62,858 bases of DNA, taken from an uncultured Clostridia bacterium (lineage in GTDB: Bacteria > Bacillota > Clostridia > Christensenellales > Aristaeellaceae). The position numbers and the translations under genes are program-made. The notes under the pieces are model-generated. The model did no database searches, was not told the DNA's origin, and saw only the letters and a program-made list of their open reading frames with translations. Every line of letters begins with the position of its first letter. Position 1 is the stretch's first letter. The stretch lies in the NCBI GenBank assembly GCA_947631405.1, contig CANRLC010000010.1, forward strand, positions 1-62,858, written 5' to 3'. Shown here piece by piece: positions 1 to 8,416 of this stretch.

Positions 1-113
1 GCTTGCGATTCCCCGCTTCCGCCTCGCTGTTTCGGCCACTGGCCGCGCTCGGCTCCAGCGCCAGACCCCATCCTGTGTTTCGCAACATACTATGGTTTTA
101 TCTGAGAAAAGTA

Positions 114-638
114 TCATCCCACCTCGGCCTCGTCCTCGGGCGCGGCCTGCGTGTCGAGCACATCCATGGAATCGAGCATCGGCTGGAGCAACGCGTCGAT
201 GGCGTCCTGCCCCATCTCCTGCGGGAACACCGCCTGAAGCAGCAGCGTCTGCTCCCCCACCGAGACGCGCACCATCGTCACGTCCACGGCGGCGTCCTCC
301 TGCGTCCACGCGAAGCGGATGCCCTGCGCCGGATACCCGCCGACCTGCGTCAGCGGCAGCGCCGCGATCTCGCCGTGCCCGGTGCGTTCGCTCTCGGCCA
401 GCTCCTCGAGCGTCATATCAAAGGACGCATAGCGCAGCAGCTGCACCGTCGCGCCGCCCTCGATCTGATACGTCTGGATGAAATCGCCGTCCTCAAAGGC
501 GACGTCCTCGATGAGCTGCGCCGACTGCGGCAGCTCCACCAGCAGCAGCGGATCCGCCGGGGCGCTCTCCCCCAGCGCCGCGGCAAACATAAGGCAGCAA
601 AGCAGCGCCAGCGCCGCGGCAAGCCCTTTCTTCATCAT
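114..638 (-). CDS. Small secreted protein of unknown function
   Basis: A 174-residue protein that I do not recognise. Residues 1-23 form a typical signal peptide (MMKK, then a long Ala/Leu/Cys-rich hydrophobic core, with likely cleavage near ALGES), so it should be exported. The mature part is acidic, with alternating beta-type stretches and no cysteines or obvious catalytic motif. The start is chosen because a GAGGAGG ribosome binding site lies just upstream on the minus strand. It is transcribed divergently from scfA and has its own promoter. No function is inferred from the neighbourhood. Confidence 0.7.
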   Translation of the reverse strand: MMKKGLAAALALLCCLMFAAALGESAPADPLLLVELPQSAQLIEDVAFEDGDFIQTYQIEGGATVQLLRYASFDMTLEELAESERTGHGEIAALPLTQVGGYPAQGIRFAWTQEDAAVDVTMVRVSVGEQTLLLQAVFPQEMGQDAIDALLQPMLDSMDVLDTQAAPEDEAEVG

Positions 639-679
639 GGCAACTCCTCCTCACAGGCGGCCGGGCCGCCGTATGCTCT

Positions 680-708
680 ATTATAGCATCCCTGCGTCCC
701 GCCGTCAA
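680..708 (-). promoter_or_regulatory. Promoter of the small secreted protein
   Basis: On the minus strand there is a -35 TTGACG (703-708), a 17-bp spacer and a perfect TATAAT (680-685), about 40 bp upstream of the start codon at 638. Confidence 0.7.
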
Positions 709-721
709 ACGGCGATTCTCC

Positions 722-750
722 TTGACTTCCCCTGCGTGCTGTGCTATACT
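722..750 (+). promoter_or_regulatory. Promoter of scfA/scfB
   Basis: TTGACT (722-727), a 17-bp spacer and TATACT (745-750), about 75 bp upstream of the scfA start and back to back with the minus-strand promoter at 680-708. Confidence 0.65.
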
Positions 751-823
751 GTCTGCGTGCATGAACCGCCCGGCTTTCCGGCGCGGCAAAGGGCCAAAGA
801 ACTTGCAGAGGAGAGAGACCGAT

Positions 824-964
824 ATGCAGAGAATCAAGACGCTCGAGACCCGCGATCTGTGCGAGAGCGCAAAGAACGGCGGCTGCGGCGAGTGCCAGAC
901 CTCCTGCCAGTCCGCGTGCAAGACGAGCTGCGGCGTGGCCAACCAGAAGTGCGAAAACGAGTGA
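824..964 (+). CDS. scfA: SCIFF (six-cysteine-in-forty-five) ranthipeptide precursor
   Basis: A 46-residue precursor peptide. It begins MQRIKTLETR and carries the hallmark core with CGECQTSC, SACKTSC and a C-terminal NQKCE segment, the most conserved part of the SCIFF family found across Clostridia. Cysteines are at residues 13, 21, 24, 28, 32, 36 and 43: the six usual core cysteines plus one extra at 13. Known members are converted by a partner radical SAM enzyme into thioether-crosslinked ranthipeptides, with proposed roles in quorum sensing or stress. The ATG at 824 follows a GAGGAGAG ribosome binding site; an in-frame extension further upstream has no support. The maturase gene lies directly downstream. 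Confidence 0.95.
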   Translation: MQRIKTLETRDLCESAKNGGCGECQTSCQSACKTSCGVANQKCENE

Positions 965-973
965 AGATTCCCC

Positions 974-1006
974 GAAAAAGCCGCCGCCTGACTGGCGGCG
1001 CTTTTT
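974..1006 (+). terminator. Intercistronic terminator/attenuator between scfA and scfB
   Basis: A GC-rich stem (CCGCCGCC pairing with GGCGGCG, TGACT loop) flanked by AAAAAG and CTTTTT. It sits in the 75-bp gap between the peptide gene and its maturase, so it probably makes most transcripts end after scfA and keeps the peptide in excess. Confidence 0.75.
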
Positions 1007-1039
1007 CTGTCCCCGTCCTTCGGGCGGCTTGGAGGCATC

Positions 1040-2437
1040 ATGGTACATCAGTATAAGCTGGGCGGCTACAACATCGTGCTGGATAGCTGCTCCGGCTCGA
1101 TTCACGTCGTGGACGACGTCGCCTACGACGCCATCGCGCTCACCCCCGACCACACGCGCGAGGAGATCGTGCGCACGCTGCTTTCGCGCTACGCGGATCG
1201 CGCGGACGTGACCCGCGAGGATCTTGACGCCTGCCTGGGCGATATCGAGGCGCTCGTGCGCGCGGGCAAGCTCTATTCGCCGGATACGTTCGCGCCCATC
1301 GCGGGCACGCTCAAGGAGCGCTCGGGCGACGTGGTCAAGGCGCTGTGCCTGCACGTCGCCCACACCTGCAACCTGAACTGCGCCTACTGCTTCGCCAGCC
1401 AAGGCAAGTATCACGGCGACCGCGCGCTGATGTCCTTCGAGGTCGGGAAGCAGGCGCTCGATTTCCTGATGGATCACTCCGGCGCGCGCCGCAACCTCGA
1501 GGTGGACTTCTTTGGCGGCGAGCCGCTGATGAACTGGGACGTCGTCAAGCGCCTCGTCGCCTATGCGCGCGAGCAGGAGGGCCGGCGCGGCAAGCGCTTC
1601 CGCTTCACGCTGACGACCAACGGCATGCTCATCGACGACGACGTGATCGACTTCTGCAACCGCGAGATGAGCAACGTCGTGCTCAGCCTCGACGGGCGCA
1701 AGGAGATCCACGACCGCCTGCGCGTCGATCACGCGGGGCGGGGCAGCTACGACCGCATCGTGCCGAAATTCCAAAGGCTCGTCGCGGCGCGCGGCGGCAA
1801 AAACTACTACATGCGCGGCACGTTCACCCATCAAAACCCGGATTTTCTCAAGGACGTGCTGCACATGGCCGACCTCGGCTTCACCGAGCTGAGCATGGAG
1901 CCGGTCGTCTGCAGCCCCTCCGACCCCGCCGCGCTGACGGCTGAGGACATCGAGATCGTCAAAGCCCAATACGAGCAGCTCGCCTTTGAGATGCTGCGCC
2001 GCGCGCGCGAAGGCCATCCCATCACGTTCTACCACTACATGCTCGACCTGACCGGCGGCCCGTGCGTCTACAAGCGCGTCTCCGGCTGCGGCTCCGGCAC
2101 CGAATACATGGCCGTGACGCCGTGGGGCGACCTCTACCCCTGCCACCAGTTCGTGGGCGAGGAGGCCTACAAGATGGGCGACGTGTGGCAGGGCGTCACG
2201 AACGCGGCGCTGCGCGAGCAGTTCCGCGCGTGCAACGCCTATTCCCGCCCGGAGTGCGCAAGCTGCTGGGGGCGGCTGTACTGCTCCGGCGGCTGCGCGG
2301 CCAACGCCTACCACGCCACCGGCTCCATCGGCGGCGTGTACAAGCCCGGCTGCGAGCTGTTCCTCAAGCGCATCGAGTGCGCGATCATGCTACAGGCGGC
2401 GCTCGCCGAGGACAAGGAGCGGGAGGCGGACGCGTGA
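1040..2437 (+). CDS. scfB: SCIFF radical SAM maturase
   Basis: A 465-residue radical SAM/SPASM enzyme that installs thioether bonds in the SCIFF peptide. The N-terminal ~95 residues (GGYNIVLDSCSG onward) match the peptide-recognition region of this family. The [4Fe-4S]-SAM motif CNLNCAYC gives Cys110, Cys114 and Cys117. FFGGEPLMNW follows, then NGMLIDDD. The C-terminal SPASM region has YPCHQFVGEE and a cysteine cluster CASCWGRLYCSGGC for auxiliary clusters. Length and architecture match family members. The start at 1040 follows a GGAGGCATC site. Its stop overlaps the next gene's GTG start (GTGA), showing translational coupling. Confidence 0.93.
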   Translation: MVHQYKLGGYNIVLDSCSGSIHVVDDVAYDAIALTPDHTREEIVRTLLSRYADRADVTREDLDACLGDIEALVRAGKLYSPDTFAPIAGTLKERSGDVVKALCLHVAHTCNLNCAYCFASQGKYHGDRALMSFEVGKQALDFLMDHSGARRNLEVDFFGGEPLMNWDVVKRLVAYAREQEGRRGKRFRFTLTTNGMLIDDDVIDFCNREMSNVVLSLDGRKEIHDRLRVDHAGRGSYDRIVPKFQRLVAARGGKNYYMRGTFTHQNPDFLKDVLHMADLGFTELSMEPVVCSPSDPAALTAEDIEIVKAQYEQLAFEMLRRAREGHPITFYHYMLDLTGGPCVYKRVSGCGSGTEYMAVTPWGDLYPCHQFVGEEAYKMGDVWQGVTNAALREQFRACNAYSRPECASCWGRLYCSGGCAANAYHATGSIGGVYKPGCELFLKRIECAIMLQAALAEDKEREADA

Positions 2438-3786
2438 GCACGCCCATCGCCGACTTCGTGCGACGCTACGCCGCCTCCGGCACCTCCCGGCTGCACATGC
2501 CCGGCCACAAGGGCGCGCCGCAGCTCGGCTGCGAGCCGTTCGATCTGACGGAGATCGCCGGGGCGGATTCGCTCTACGAGGCGAGCGGCATCATCGCGGA
2601 AAGCGAGCGGCAGACCGCCGCGCTCTTCGGCGCGCGGCGCACGCTCTACGGCGCGGAGGGTTCCAGCCAGTGCATCCGGGCGATGCTCTTTCTGCTGACG
2701 GCGGGCAAGCGGCCCCGCGCGCGCCGGGCGACCGTTCTGGCCGGGCGCAACGCGCACAAGGCGTTTTTATCCGCCGCGGCGCTGCTCGATCTCGACGTGC
2801 GCTGGCTCTACCCGGACGGCGGCCCCGGCTCGATCTGCGCCTGCGCCGTCTCTCCGGACGCGCTCGCGCGGGCGCTGGACGCGCTTCCCGAGCCGCCCGA
2901 CGCCGTGTACCTCACCTCGCCGGACTATCTGGGCGGCGTCGCCGACATCGCGCGTCTGGCGCAGGTCTGCCACGCGCGCGGCGTGCCGCTGGCGGTGGAC
3001 AACGCGCACGGCGCGTACCTGCGCTTTTTGCCGTCGCCGCTGCATCCGCTTGGCCTCGGCGCGGACATCTGCTGCGATTCTGCGCACAAGACGCTGCCCG
3101 TGCTGACGGGCGGCGCGTACCTGCACATCGCGCAGCGCGCCCCGCAGGCATGGGACGAGCGCGCGCGGCAGGCGATGGCGCTCTTCGGCTCCACCAGCCC
3201 GTCGTATCTGACGCTCACCTCGCTCGACCTGTGCGGCGACCGGCTCTCGCGGGACTACCCTTCCCGCATCGCCGAGGCCTGCGCGCGCGTGGACGCGCTC
3301 AAGGGCGCGCTCGCCGATCGCGGCTGGGCCGTGTGCGACAGCGACCCGCTGCGCCTGACGCTGGACGCCTCGGCGCGCGGCGTCACGGGCACGGCGCTGG
3401 CCGAGCGGCTGCGCCAAGGCGGCGTGGAGTGCGAATACGCCGACCCCGATTACGCCGTGATGATGTTCACCCCGGAGAACCCGGAGCGGGACTACGCGCG
3501 CGTCTTGCAGGCGCTGGGCGCTTGCGAAAACCCGCCGTGTACGCGCGCGCCGCTGCCCATCCCTCGCGGCGAGGCCGCGATGTCCATCCGCGAGGCGATG
3601 TTCGCCCCGCGCGAGAGCGTCCCCGTCGAGCGGGCGGCAAGGCGCATCTGCGGCGCGCCGACGGTCTCCTGCCCGCCTGCCGTGCCCATCGCGGTCTGCG
3701 GCGAGCGCATCACCGAGCCGATGCTCGCGCTGCTGCGCCGCTACGGCGTAGAGCGCGTGGAGGTCGTGCGGGAAGGCGAGGCGTGA
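2434..3786 (+). CDS. PLP-dependent Orn/Lys/Arg decarboxylase-family (aminotransferase-fold) protein
   Basis: A 450-residue fold-type I PLP enzyme related to Orn/Lys/Arg decarboxylases. It opens with the family signature RLHMPGHKG, then GADSLYEASGII and a GSSQCIRAM segment. VDNAHGAYLRF supplies the cofactor-ring Asp/His, and the Schiff-base lysine is K219 in DSAHKTLPVL. The C-terminal third is shorter than in classical decarboxylases and resembles the standalone Firmicutes version often seen near tmk. The start is the GTG at 2434, overlapping the scfB stop by four bases; a longer reading frame upstream only shadows scfB. The substrate cannot be told from sequence. A role in ranthipeptide biology is possible but unsupported beyond the coupling. 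Confidence 0.82.
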   Translation: MSTPIADFVRRYAASGTSRLHMPGHKGAPQLGCEPFDLTEIAGADSLYEASGIIAESERQTAALFGARRTLYGAEGSSQCIRAMLFLLTAGKRPRARRATVLAGRNAHKAFLSAAALLDLDVRWLYPDGGPGSICACAVSPDALARALDALPEPPDAVYLTSPDYLGGVADIARLAQVCHARGVPLAVDNAHGAYLRFLPSPLHPLGLGADICCDSAHKTLPVLTGGAYLHIAQRAPQAWDERARQAMALFGSTSPSYLTLTSLDLCGDRLSRDYPSRIAEACARVDALKGALADRGWAVCDSDPLRLTLDASARGVTGTALAERLRQGGVECEYADPDYAVMMFTPENPERDYARVLQALGACENPPCTRAPLPIPRGEAAMSIREAMFAPRESVPVERAARRICGAPTVSCPPAVPIAVCGERITEPMLALLRRYGVERVEVVREGEA

Positions 3787-3913
3787 GAGCGGACGGCGGG
3801 GCGAGAAGCTGGATAAAGATAAAATAGAAAATAAGAAGCCCGAACGGCTTCCCCCGAAATGGTATAAAGATGGCAGACATGGAAACCCGCGTCTGCTATT
3901 TCTACATCGTTTC

Positions 3914-3939
3914 AGCTTGACTTTATTCGCAATCAAGCT
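3914..3939. promoter_or_regulatory. Inverted-repeat probable operator within the cassette promoter
   Basis: AGCTTGA (3914-3920) and TCAAGCT (3933-3939) form a 7-bp inverted repeat with half-site centres 19 bp apart, covering the -35 box and the spacer up to the -10. The first downstream gene encodes a small HTH protein, so autoregulation is a natural inference. Confidence 0.5.
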
Positions 3940-3945
3940 TATAAT
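3917..3945 (+). promoter_or_regulatory. Promoter of the four-gene AAA+ cassette
   Basis: TTGACT (3917-3922), a 17-bp spacer and perfect TATAAT (3940-3945), about 25 bp upstream of the first gene's GTG. Confidence 0.75.
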
Positions 3946-3969
3946 TGAATATAAAGTTTTTAATAGGGA

Positions 3970-4221
3970 GTGGTGAAGACGCAATACCTTTCGATACGAC
4001 AAACCGCTGAAAAATGGGGGCTATCCAAAAGGCGCGTTCAGGTATTATGCGCCGAAAAGCGCATACCGGGCGCTGTGAAAGTGGATTCCTCGTGGGTAAT
4101 CCCCGCAAACGCTGAAAAGCCAAAAGATGCGCGAATTAAGTCGGGGCGATATGTCAAAATGGCCAACAGGTCGGATTTTCAAAATCTGACTGGGCCATTT
4201 AGCAACGGAGGCGGGCAATGA
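3970..4221 (+). CDS. Small helix-turn-helix DNA-binding protein
   Basis: An 83-residue basic protein. The segment LSIRQTAEKWGLSKRRVQVL is a MerR/excisionase-like helix-turn-helix, followed by a wing-like IPGAVKVDSSWVIP. This pattern is common in small regulators of mobile or accessory loci. The start is GTG (3970, with a second GTG directly after) behind a weak GGGAG site. Its end overlaps the next ATG by four bases (ATGA). Together with the inverted repeat in the promoter this suggests it controls its own operon. The last ~20 residues are not part of the recognised fold. Confidence 0.75.
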   Translation: MVKTQYLSIRQTAEKWGLSKRRVQVLCAEKRIPGAVKVDSSWVIPANAEKPKDARIKSGRYVKMANRSDFQNLTGPFSNGGGQ

Positions 4222-4871
4222 CATACAAAGATTTTGTTGTAGCGACAATCTGTAATCTGAGCGAGTCCGCGTTTGAAGAGCTTAAAAGATTGTTGCTTGG
4301 AGAATACATATCTTTCTCCATCATAGACCACACGGATGTCACCATAGATATTCTCGCCGAGAAGGTCTGCGATTACTTTGGCACGCTTGAAATCAAAACA
4401 GATAAGGCGTTCGATAAGCTTATTGAGTCCTATCTGAGCGACTTGGATTCCATTGTGGGGCCGCATATTGCCAAAACACCGCAGGCAAAAAAGGGCGACA
4501 AGACGCCCGTTGCCGTTCCCCGGTCAAGAAGGTATTACGAGAAGGCTATGGCTATCAAAGGGGTGAAAAAGCCGTCCCTGCCTCAGATGATTGATTATTC
4601 CCGGATTATGATGTGCCTGTACGCTGCGGCAATCCAAAACGAAGGGAAACCGATCGATAATTTCAATTATGCTGCGGAATGTCTCCTTCCGGCAAATATC
4701 GTTGACGCCCTGAAAAATGAGAAGGTTTCGATTGCATTCCCTCCTTTCAAAAAGAAGCGTTTTGACGCGAAGGCGCTATATGGCGACGACATGTGTACGT
4801 TGATTCTGTCGATTTTGATCCTCTGCTCAATTATCAGTGAAGAAGTGGAAGGAGAAACCGATCATGAGTGA
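4218..4871 (+). CDS. Unknown protein, cassette gene 2
   Basis: A 217-residue protein that I do not recognise. Residues 1-90 look alpha-helical and acidic (start MTYKDFVVATICNLSE). The middle has a lysine-rich linker (QAKKGDKTP) and a segment with conserved-looking RYYEKAMAIKG. The last ~25 residues before the acidic tail are strongly hydrophobic (TLILSILILCSII), a possible membrane-associated helix. Coupled to both neighbours by overlaps of 4 and 8 bases. Codon use is clearly AT-richer than the flanking chromosome. Confidence 0.7.
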   Translation: MTYKDFVVATICNLSESAFEELKRLLLGEYISFSIIDHTDVTIDILAEKVCDYFGTLEIKTDKAFDKLIESYLSDLDSIVGPHIAKTPQAKKGDKTPVAVPRSRRYYEKAMAIKGVKKPSLPQMIDYSRIMMCLYAAAIQNEGKPIDNFNYAAECLLPANIVDALKNEKVSIAFPPFKKKRFDAKALYGDDMCTLILSILILCSIISEEVEGETDHE

Positions 4872-5895
4872 TGCAGTAGTCATAGAAACGTTAGAACAAA
4901 TGAAAAAGTTCCTGAATGAAAAAGGCGTGCTGGAAATTGTGATCAGAAACCAGAAAAAACAGATCGATACCATTCTAAAGGTTATTATCGACAATCTTCC
5001 GGAAACGCAAGAAAAAGATCTTATTGAAAAAGTCATTCATACGCTCAATGAGAAAGTGCATTTGATTAAACGAAAACTGAAGCTTCTGGGTAATGTGGCA
5101 CAGCTGGAAAAAATCGGAATGCTGCTAAACGGCCTGAACCTGTGCTCTACCTGCGCCGGTTTTGCAACGATGTACGCGAAGCTGGATGCAATGAGCGCAG
5201 AAATCAATCAGCAGCTTTACCAGCTTCAGAAAACAGCAAAGCAGACTCAGGATGTCCAGAATGAATACGAGTTCAATAAAGTGCTTGCAGAGCATACGGA
5301 TATGCTAGACAGCCAGCGCAAGCAGCAGCCTTACTCCGAAGGGAAAATGCGCGAGCTTGTCGATCGAGAGTATAATGTCCTGACGCTTCTGATCAGCTCT
5401 TTTCAAAAGGACATCTCAGGAGATCGAAGCGCATTGATCTTTTCGATCTTTTCTATGCTTGCGATGTTCACCGTGTCCTTGCGCAGTTTTGACGAGCTGT
5501 ATTATTTCAATAATCGTCGGGCGCTGGAAAAAGACGTATGGCATCTGTCTCATGAAAAATGGATGAGCGTATATGACACTTTATCCTCCGAATGGTTTAT
5601 CGAAAAGTTACAGGACTATGGAACGTTTGAAACAACGCTGTCGACGCAGGGCGTTGACGTTTACTACACGAGCCTGCTGGAACAGGTGAACGATTTGAGA
5701 AGCGAAATTGAAGACAATCAGGCGTTGTTGATTGCCATAGGAGACGCCGAGCTTTTCAGGAAATATAAAGAAATGAGCGCGAAGGAAGTTGCGGATTCCA
5801 TTGAGTCGGCGTACAGAGAGGCCGGCCGCGATTTGGATGAGGAGACCGTCACAGCGGCATATCAGAACGCAATGCGGCAGGCGGCGATGGCATAA
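4864..5895 (+). CDS. Unknown coiled-coil protein, cassette gene 3
   Basis: A 343-residue protein of unknown function. The N-terminal 90 residues are long charged helices ([28 protein letters not shown]). They are followed by a short hydrophobic patch ([20 protein letters not shown]) and a coiled coil ([17 protein letters not shown]). A second hydrophobic segment is [15 protein letters not shown], and the C-terminal half is helical and acidic. Two hydrophobic patches joined to coiled coils suggest membrane or large-assembly association. The start ATG at 4864 follows GGAG and overlaps the previous gene by 8 bases; an in-frame ATG upstream lies inside that gene and has no ribosome site. Confidence 0.72.
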   Translation: MSDAVVIETLEQMKKFLNEKGVLEIVIRNQKKQIDTILKVIIDNLPETQEKDLIEKVIHTLNEKVHLIKRKLKLLGNVAQLEKIGMLLNGLNLCSTCAGFATMYAKLDAMSAEINQQLYQLQKTAKQTQDVQNEYEFNKVLAEHTDMLDSQRKQQPYSEGKMRELVDREYNVLTLLISSFQKDISGDRSALIFSIFSMLAMFTVSLRSFDELYYFNNRRALEKDVWHLSHEKWMSVYDTLSSEWFIEKLQDYGTFETTLSTQGVDVYYTSLLEQVNDLRSEIEDNQALLIAIGDAELFRKYKEMSAKEVADSIESAYREAGRDLDEETVTAAYQNAMRQAAMA

Positions 5896-5906
5896 GGGGA
5901 AAGGCT

Positions 5907-7319
5907 ATGGATATTTCCGTCAAGAATGCTTTTGAGAAGCTCACAAAAGCATGTGAGCGAGTAGACGCTCTCCGGCAAAAACAGAATCATGGATTACCCT
6001 TGAAAGGGCTTCTTGCGGCGGATATTCATGCCTTTATATGTCTGATTTCAAAATCCGGGGCCGAGGAAAGATATAGCTACTTTGATGAAGTGTATCAGGG
6101 AGGAGCCTACCCGCTTTCTGAATTGGATTGCACTGCAGGAGACGACTTGCCCAAAGCGTTTGTCGCTTTGAATCAATTTGATCGCTCTGTACAAAACAAG
6201 GTTGCGGTGCAAACGGCGGGCCTGTTTGTGGTTTTCATTTCCGAATTGGGGAAATCCTATCTGCTCAGCAGATTTGATAAAAAAGACATTGACGCCAAGA
6301 AATACATAGACTATATCCGGTCTTTACAAGCCGCGCTGCCTCGACAGGATGAAAATCACGCCAACGATCATGCAAAGGCCGCAACAGACGCGGCGCCACA
6401 AAAAAAGCCGTCACAGCGGACGGATTTAGCGGCGAGCGAGAACGGCGAAGAGTCCACGGGAAACACACAGGAGGACGTATCGGAAGAAACCTTAGAGGAA
6501 CTGCTGGAAAAGCTGAACGCTTTAATCGGGCTGGCGGGCGTAAAGCAGGAAGTCGCGACGCTAATCAATATGATCAAGATAAAGAAGATTCGCGATTCAC
6601 GCGGGTTGGAAACCGCCAGCGTATCCAAACATCTGGTTTTTCTTGGCAATCCCGGAACAGGGAAAACAACGGTCGCAAGGCTGCTATCCAAGATTTATAA
6701 GCAGCTCGGCGTTCTCGAAAAAGGACAGCTGGTGGAGGTTGACCGCGCAGGTCTGGTTGCCGGATATGTTGGTCAAACAGCGCTTAAGACCAAGGAAAAG
6801 ATCGATGAAGCGATGGGCGGCATCCTGTTTATTGACGAGGCCTATACGCTGGCAAAGGGCGGTTCGGACTTTGGACAGGAAGCCATCGACACGATTCTGA
6901 AAGCGATGGAGGATAATCGGGAGAACTTTGTCGTCATTGTCGCCGGGTATCCAGAGCCAATGGAACAGTTTCTGGGATCAAATCCGGGCCTCAAATCCCG
7001 CTTCAATAAAAACATCATGTTCGATGATTATACTGAGGATGAACTGTTGCATATCCTTCATGCGTTCTGTAAACCGTTCAGCATGAAGCTCAGCGAAGAG
7101 GCAGAGCGCTGCGTCAAGACGTACTTGCACTGGCTCGTCCAAAACAAATCAGAGAATTTTGCAAATGGGCGTGAGATGAGAAATCTGTTTGAATTGGCGC
7201 TCTCAAATCAAGCAAACAGACTGGCCGAAAAAGCGGATATTTCAGACGAAGAGTTAAACGAAATCGCCAAGGAGGATCTTCCCGCATGGGTAGTCCATCC
7301 GCAGAGCAATGAGTCGTAA
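5907..7319 (+). CDS. AAA+ ATPase, CbbX/SpoVK-like
   Basis: A 470-residue ATPase. Residues 1-145 form an unrecognised N-terminal domain, 145-195 a polar low-complexity linker, and 195-460 a CbbX/SpoVK/EccA-type AAA+ module. It opens with [11 protein letters not shown], then Walker [10 protein letters not shown] (247-255), the pore-region GYVGQT (286-291), Walker B ILFIDEAY (306-313) and an arginine-finger region SRF near 365. All catalytic residues appear intact. Relatives remodel protein complexes (Rubisco activase CbbX, type VII secretion EccA). Here it is the last gene of a compact operon, 11 bp after gene 3, so genes 2 and 3 are likely partners or substrates. Confidence 0.85.
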   Translation: MDISVKNAFEKLTKACERVDALRQKQNHGLPLKGLLAADIHAFICLISKSGAEERYSYFDEVYQGGAYPLSELDCTAGDDLPKAFVALNQFDRSVQNKVAVQTAGLFVVFISELGKSYLLSRFDKKDIDAKKYIDYIRSLQAALPRQDENHANDHAKAATDAAPQKKPSQRTDLAASENGEESTGNTQEDVSEETLEELLEKLNALIGLAGVKQEVATLINMIKIKKIRDSRGLETASVSKHLVFLGNPGTGKTTVARLLSKIYKQLGVLEKGQLVEVDRAGLVAGYVGQTALKTKEKIDEAMGGILFIDEAYTLAKGGSDFGQEAIDTILKAMEDNRENFVVIVAGYPEPMEQFLGSNPGLKSRFNKNIMFDDYTEDELLHILHAFCKPFSMKLSEEAERCVKTYLHWLVQNKSENFANGREMRNLFELALSNQANRLAEKADISDEELNEIAKEDLPAWVVHPQSNES

Positions 7320-7440
7320 TTCTGCGATAACCGGGCATGGAACGCCAAGGGTGTGGCCCGTCCGTAAAGTCTTTGCTTCTAAAATGTGGCAATGAAAACA
7401 AAAGGGAGAAAACCTCTTCTCTTCGCCAACCCCGCGACAA

Positions 7441-7480
7441 AAGCGAGGGCCAAGGCTTTGCACCTTGGCCCCCCGCTTTC
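7441..7480. terminator. Strong hairpin between the cassette and ssrA
   Basis: AAAGCG and CGCTTT enclose GGCCAAGG...CCTTGGCC with a short loop. It lies 75-110 bp past the 3' end of ssrA and about 120 bp past the cassette, and could end transcription from either side. The rest of 7320-7551 holds no gene. Confidence 0.5.
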
Positions 7481-7551
7481 TGCTGACATCAGAGCCGCAC
7501 CAGAGCGGCGAAGCCGCCGCTAAAAAAGTAGGTGTTCGTCCAATGTCCGTT

Positions 7552-7899
7552 TGGTGGAGGTGAGGAGAATCGAACTCCTGTCCGAAAAAGCGACTACCGG
7601 GCTTTCTCCGAGCGCAGTCTGTGATTTAACATTCCCTCTCCCAGACGCCCGCAGACAGGCTTAAGGGTTCAGTAGCTTCATGATGTGGCCCTGCCGCAAA
7701 GCTTAAACAGGGTCATGGCCCGCTTGTTTGACGCCGGCGCCCGGCTAAGCGGGGTCACCGGACCGACGCGCAGCCTAATTAGGCCGCGAAAGCGTATTCG
7801 CTGTTGTCAGTTCAATTGATTTTCCCGTTTTTATCGTGGTACGGGGCCACGGCTCGCTTACCCGGCAACCCACAATCCCGTCGAAACCAGTACACCCCC
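7552..7899 (-). ncRNA. ssrA: tmRNA (transfer-messenger RNA)
   Basis: A 348-nt tmRNA. The 5' end GGGGGUG (7893-7899) pairs with CACCUCC before the encoded ACCA 3' end (7552). The 3' TPsiC arm GGUUCGAUUCUCC and the 5' GUUUCGACGGGAUUGUGGG are clear signatures. The tag reading frame ends ...DNSEYAFAA followed by two in-frame-neighbour stops (UAA UUAG) near 7775-7812. The codon directly before the Asp is ACT, where most tags start with alanine. The gene sits immediately downstream of smpB, so the two partners of trans-translation are linked. Confidence 0.95.
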
Positions 7900-7912
7900 A
7901 TGAATCGCACGG

Positions 7913-8386
7913 TCATTCGCCGCGGTTGCGCTCGCGCAGCGCGCGCTGGATGTCCCGCTTGGCGTCGCGCTCCGCGATGTCCTGCCGCTTGTCGTGCAGC
8001 TTCTTGCCCTTGCAAAGGCCCAGCTCCATCTTGAAGCGGCCGTCCTTCAAATAGACCGACAGCGGCACCAGCGCGTAGCCCATCTTGGCCGCCTCCTGCC
8101 CGAGATGGCGGATCTCGCTCTTGTGTAGCAGCAGGCGCCGCTCGCGCAGGGGATCGCTGTTGAAGCGGTTGCCCTGCTCGTAGGGGCTGACGTGCATGCC
8201 GTGGACGAGGATCTCGCCGCCGCGCACATAGGCGTAGCTCTCCTTCAGGTTCATGCGACCCTGCCGCATGCTCTTGACCTCGGTGCCCTTGAGTTCCATG
8301 CCGCACTCGACGCGCTCCTCGACGAAGTAATCGTGGAACGCCTTTTTGTTGCTGGCCATGGGCTTGACGCCCCGCGCGCGCGCCAT
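7913..8386 (-). CDS. smpB: SsrA-binding protein SmpB
   Basis: A 157-residue RNA-binding protein that delivers tmRNA to stalled ribosomes. Family motifs are [22 protein letters not shown]-like (here [15 protein letters not shown]), [37 protein letters not shown] and the C-terminal basic tail [11 protein letters not shown] that monitors the empty mRNA channel. The start at 8386 follows GGAGGCGATCGT; the internal Met nine residues later has no ribosome site. It directly precedes ssrA. Confidence 0.97.
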   Translation of the reverse strand: MARARGVKPMASNKKAFHDYFVEERVECGMELKGTEVKSMRQGRMNLKESYAYVRGGEILVHGMHVSPYEQGNRFNSDPLRERRLLLHKSEIRHLGQEAAKMGYALVPLSVYLKDGRFKMELGLCKGKKLHDKRQDIAERDAKRDIQRALRERNRGE

Positions 8387-8416
8387 ACGATCGCCTCCCC
8401 GAGCCTCGGTCTTCCC

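Larger units (their letters stand above)
3787..3969. other. Intergenic leader of the AAA+ cassette
   Basis: No gene. Composition switches here from GC-rich to AT-rich. It holds a short hairpin (GAAGCC...GGCTTC, near 3832-3850) that may end the upstream transcript, followed by the promoter and inverted repeat listed separately. I found no copy of the ssrA 3' end here that would mark an attachment site. Confidence 0.5.

Noticed and set aside
635-2314. Long minus-strand reading frame opposite scfA/scfB
   Set aside because: Antisense shadow typical of GC-rich codon use; low-complexity Arg/Ala/His/Val composition, and scfB is certain on the other strand.
7390-7440. Fifth copy of the palindromic repeat near AAAAGGGAGAAAACC
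   Set aside because: Only a few short matches; the hairpin and tail are missing.
3787-7551. Island integrated at the ssrA 3' end by a tyrosine integrase
   Set aside because: The position fits, but there is no integrase gene and I found no direct repeat of the ssrA 3' end at the far side (3787-3969).
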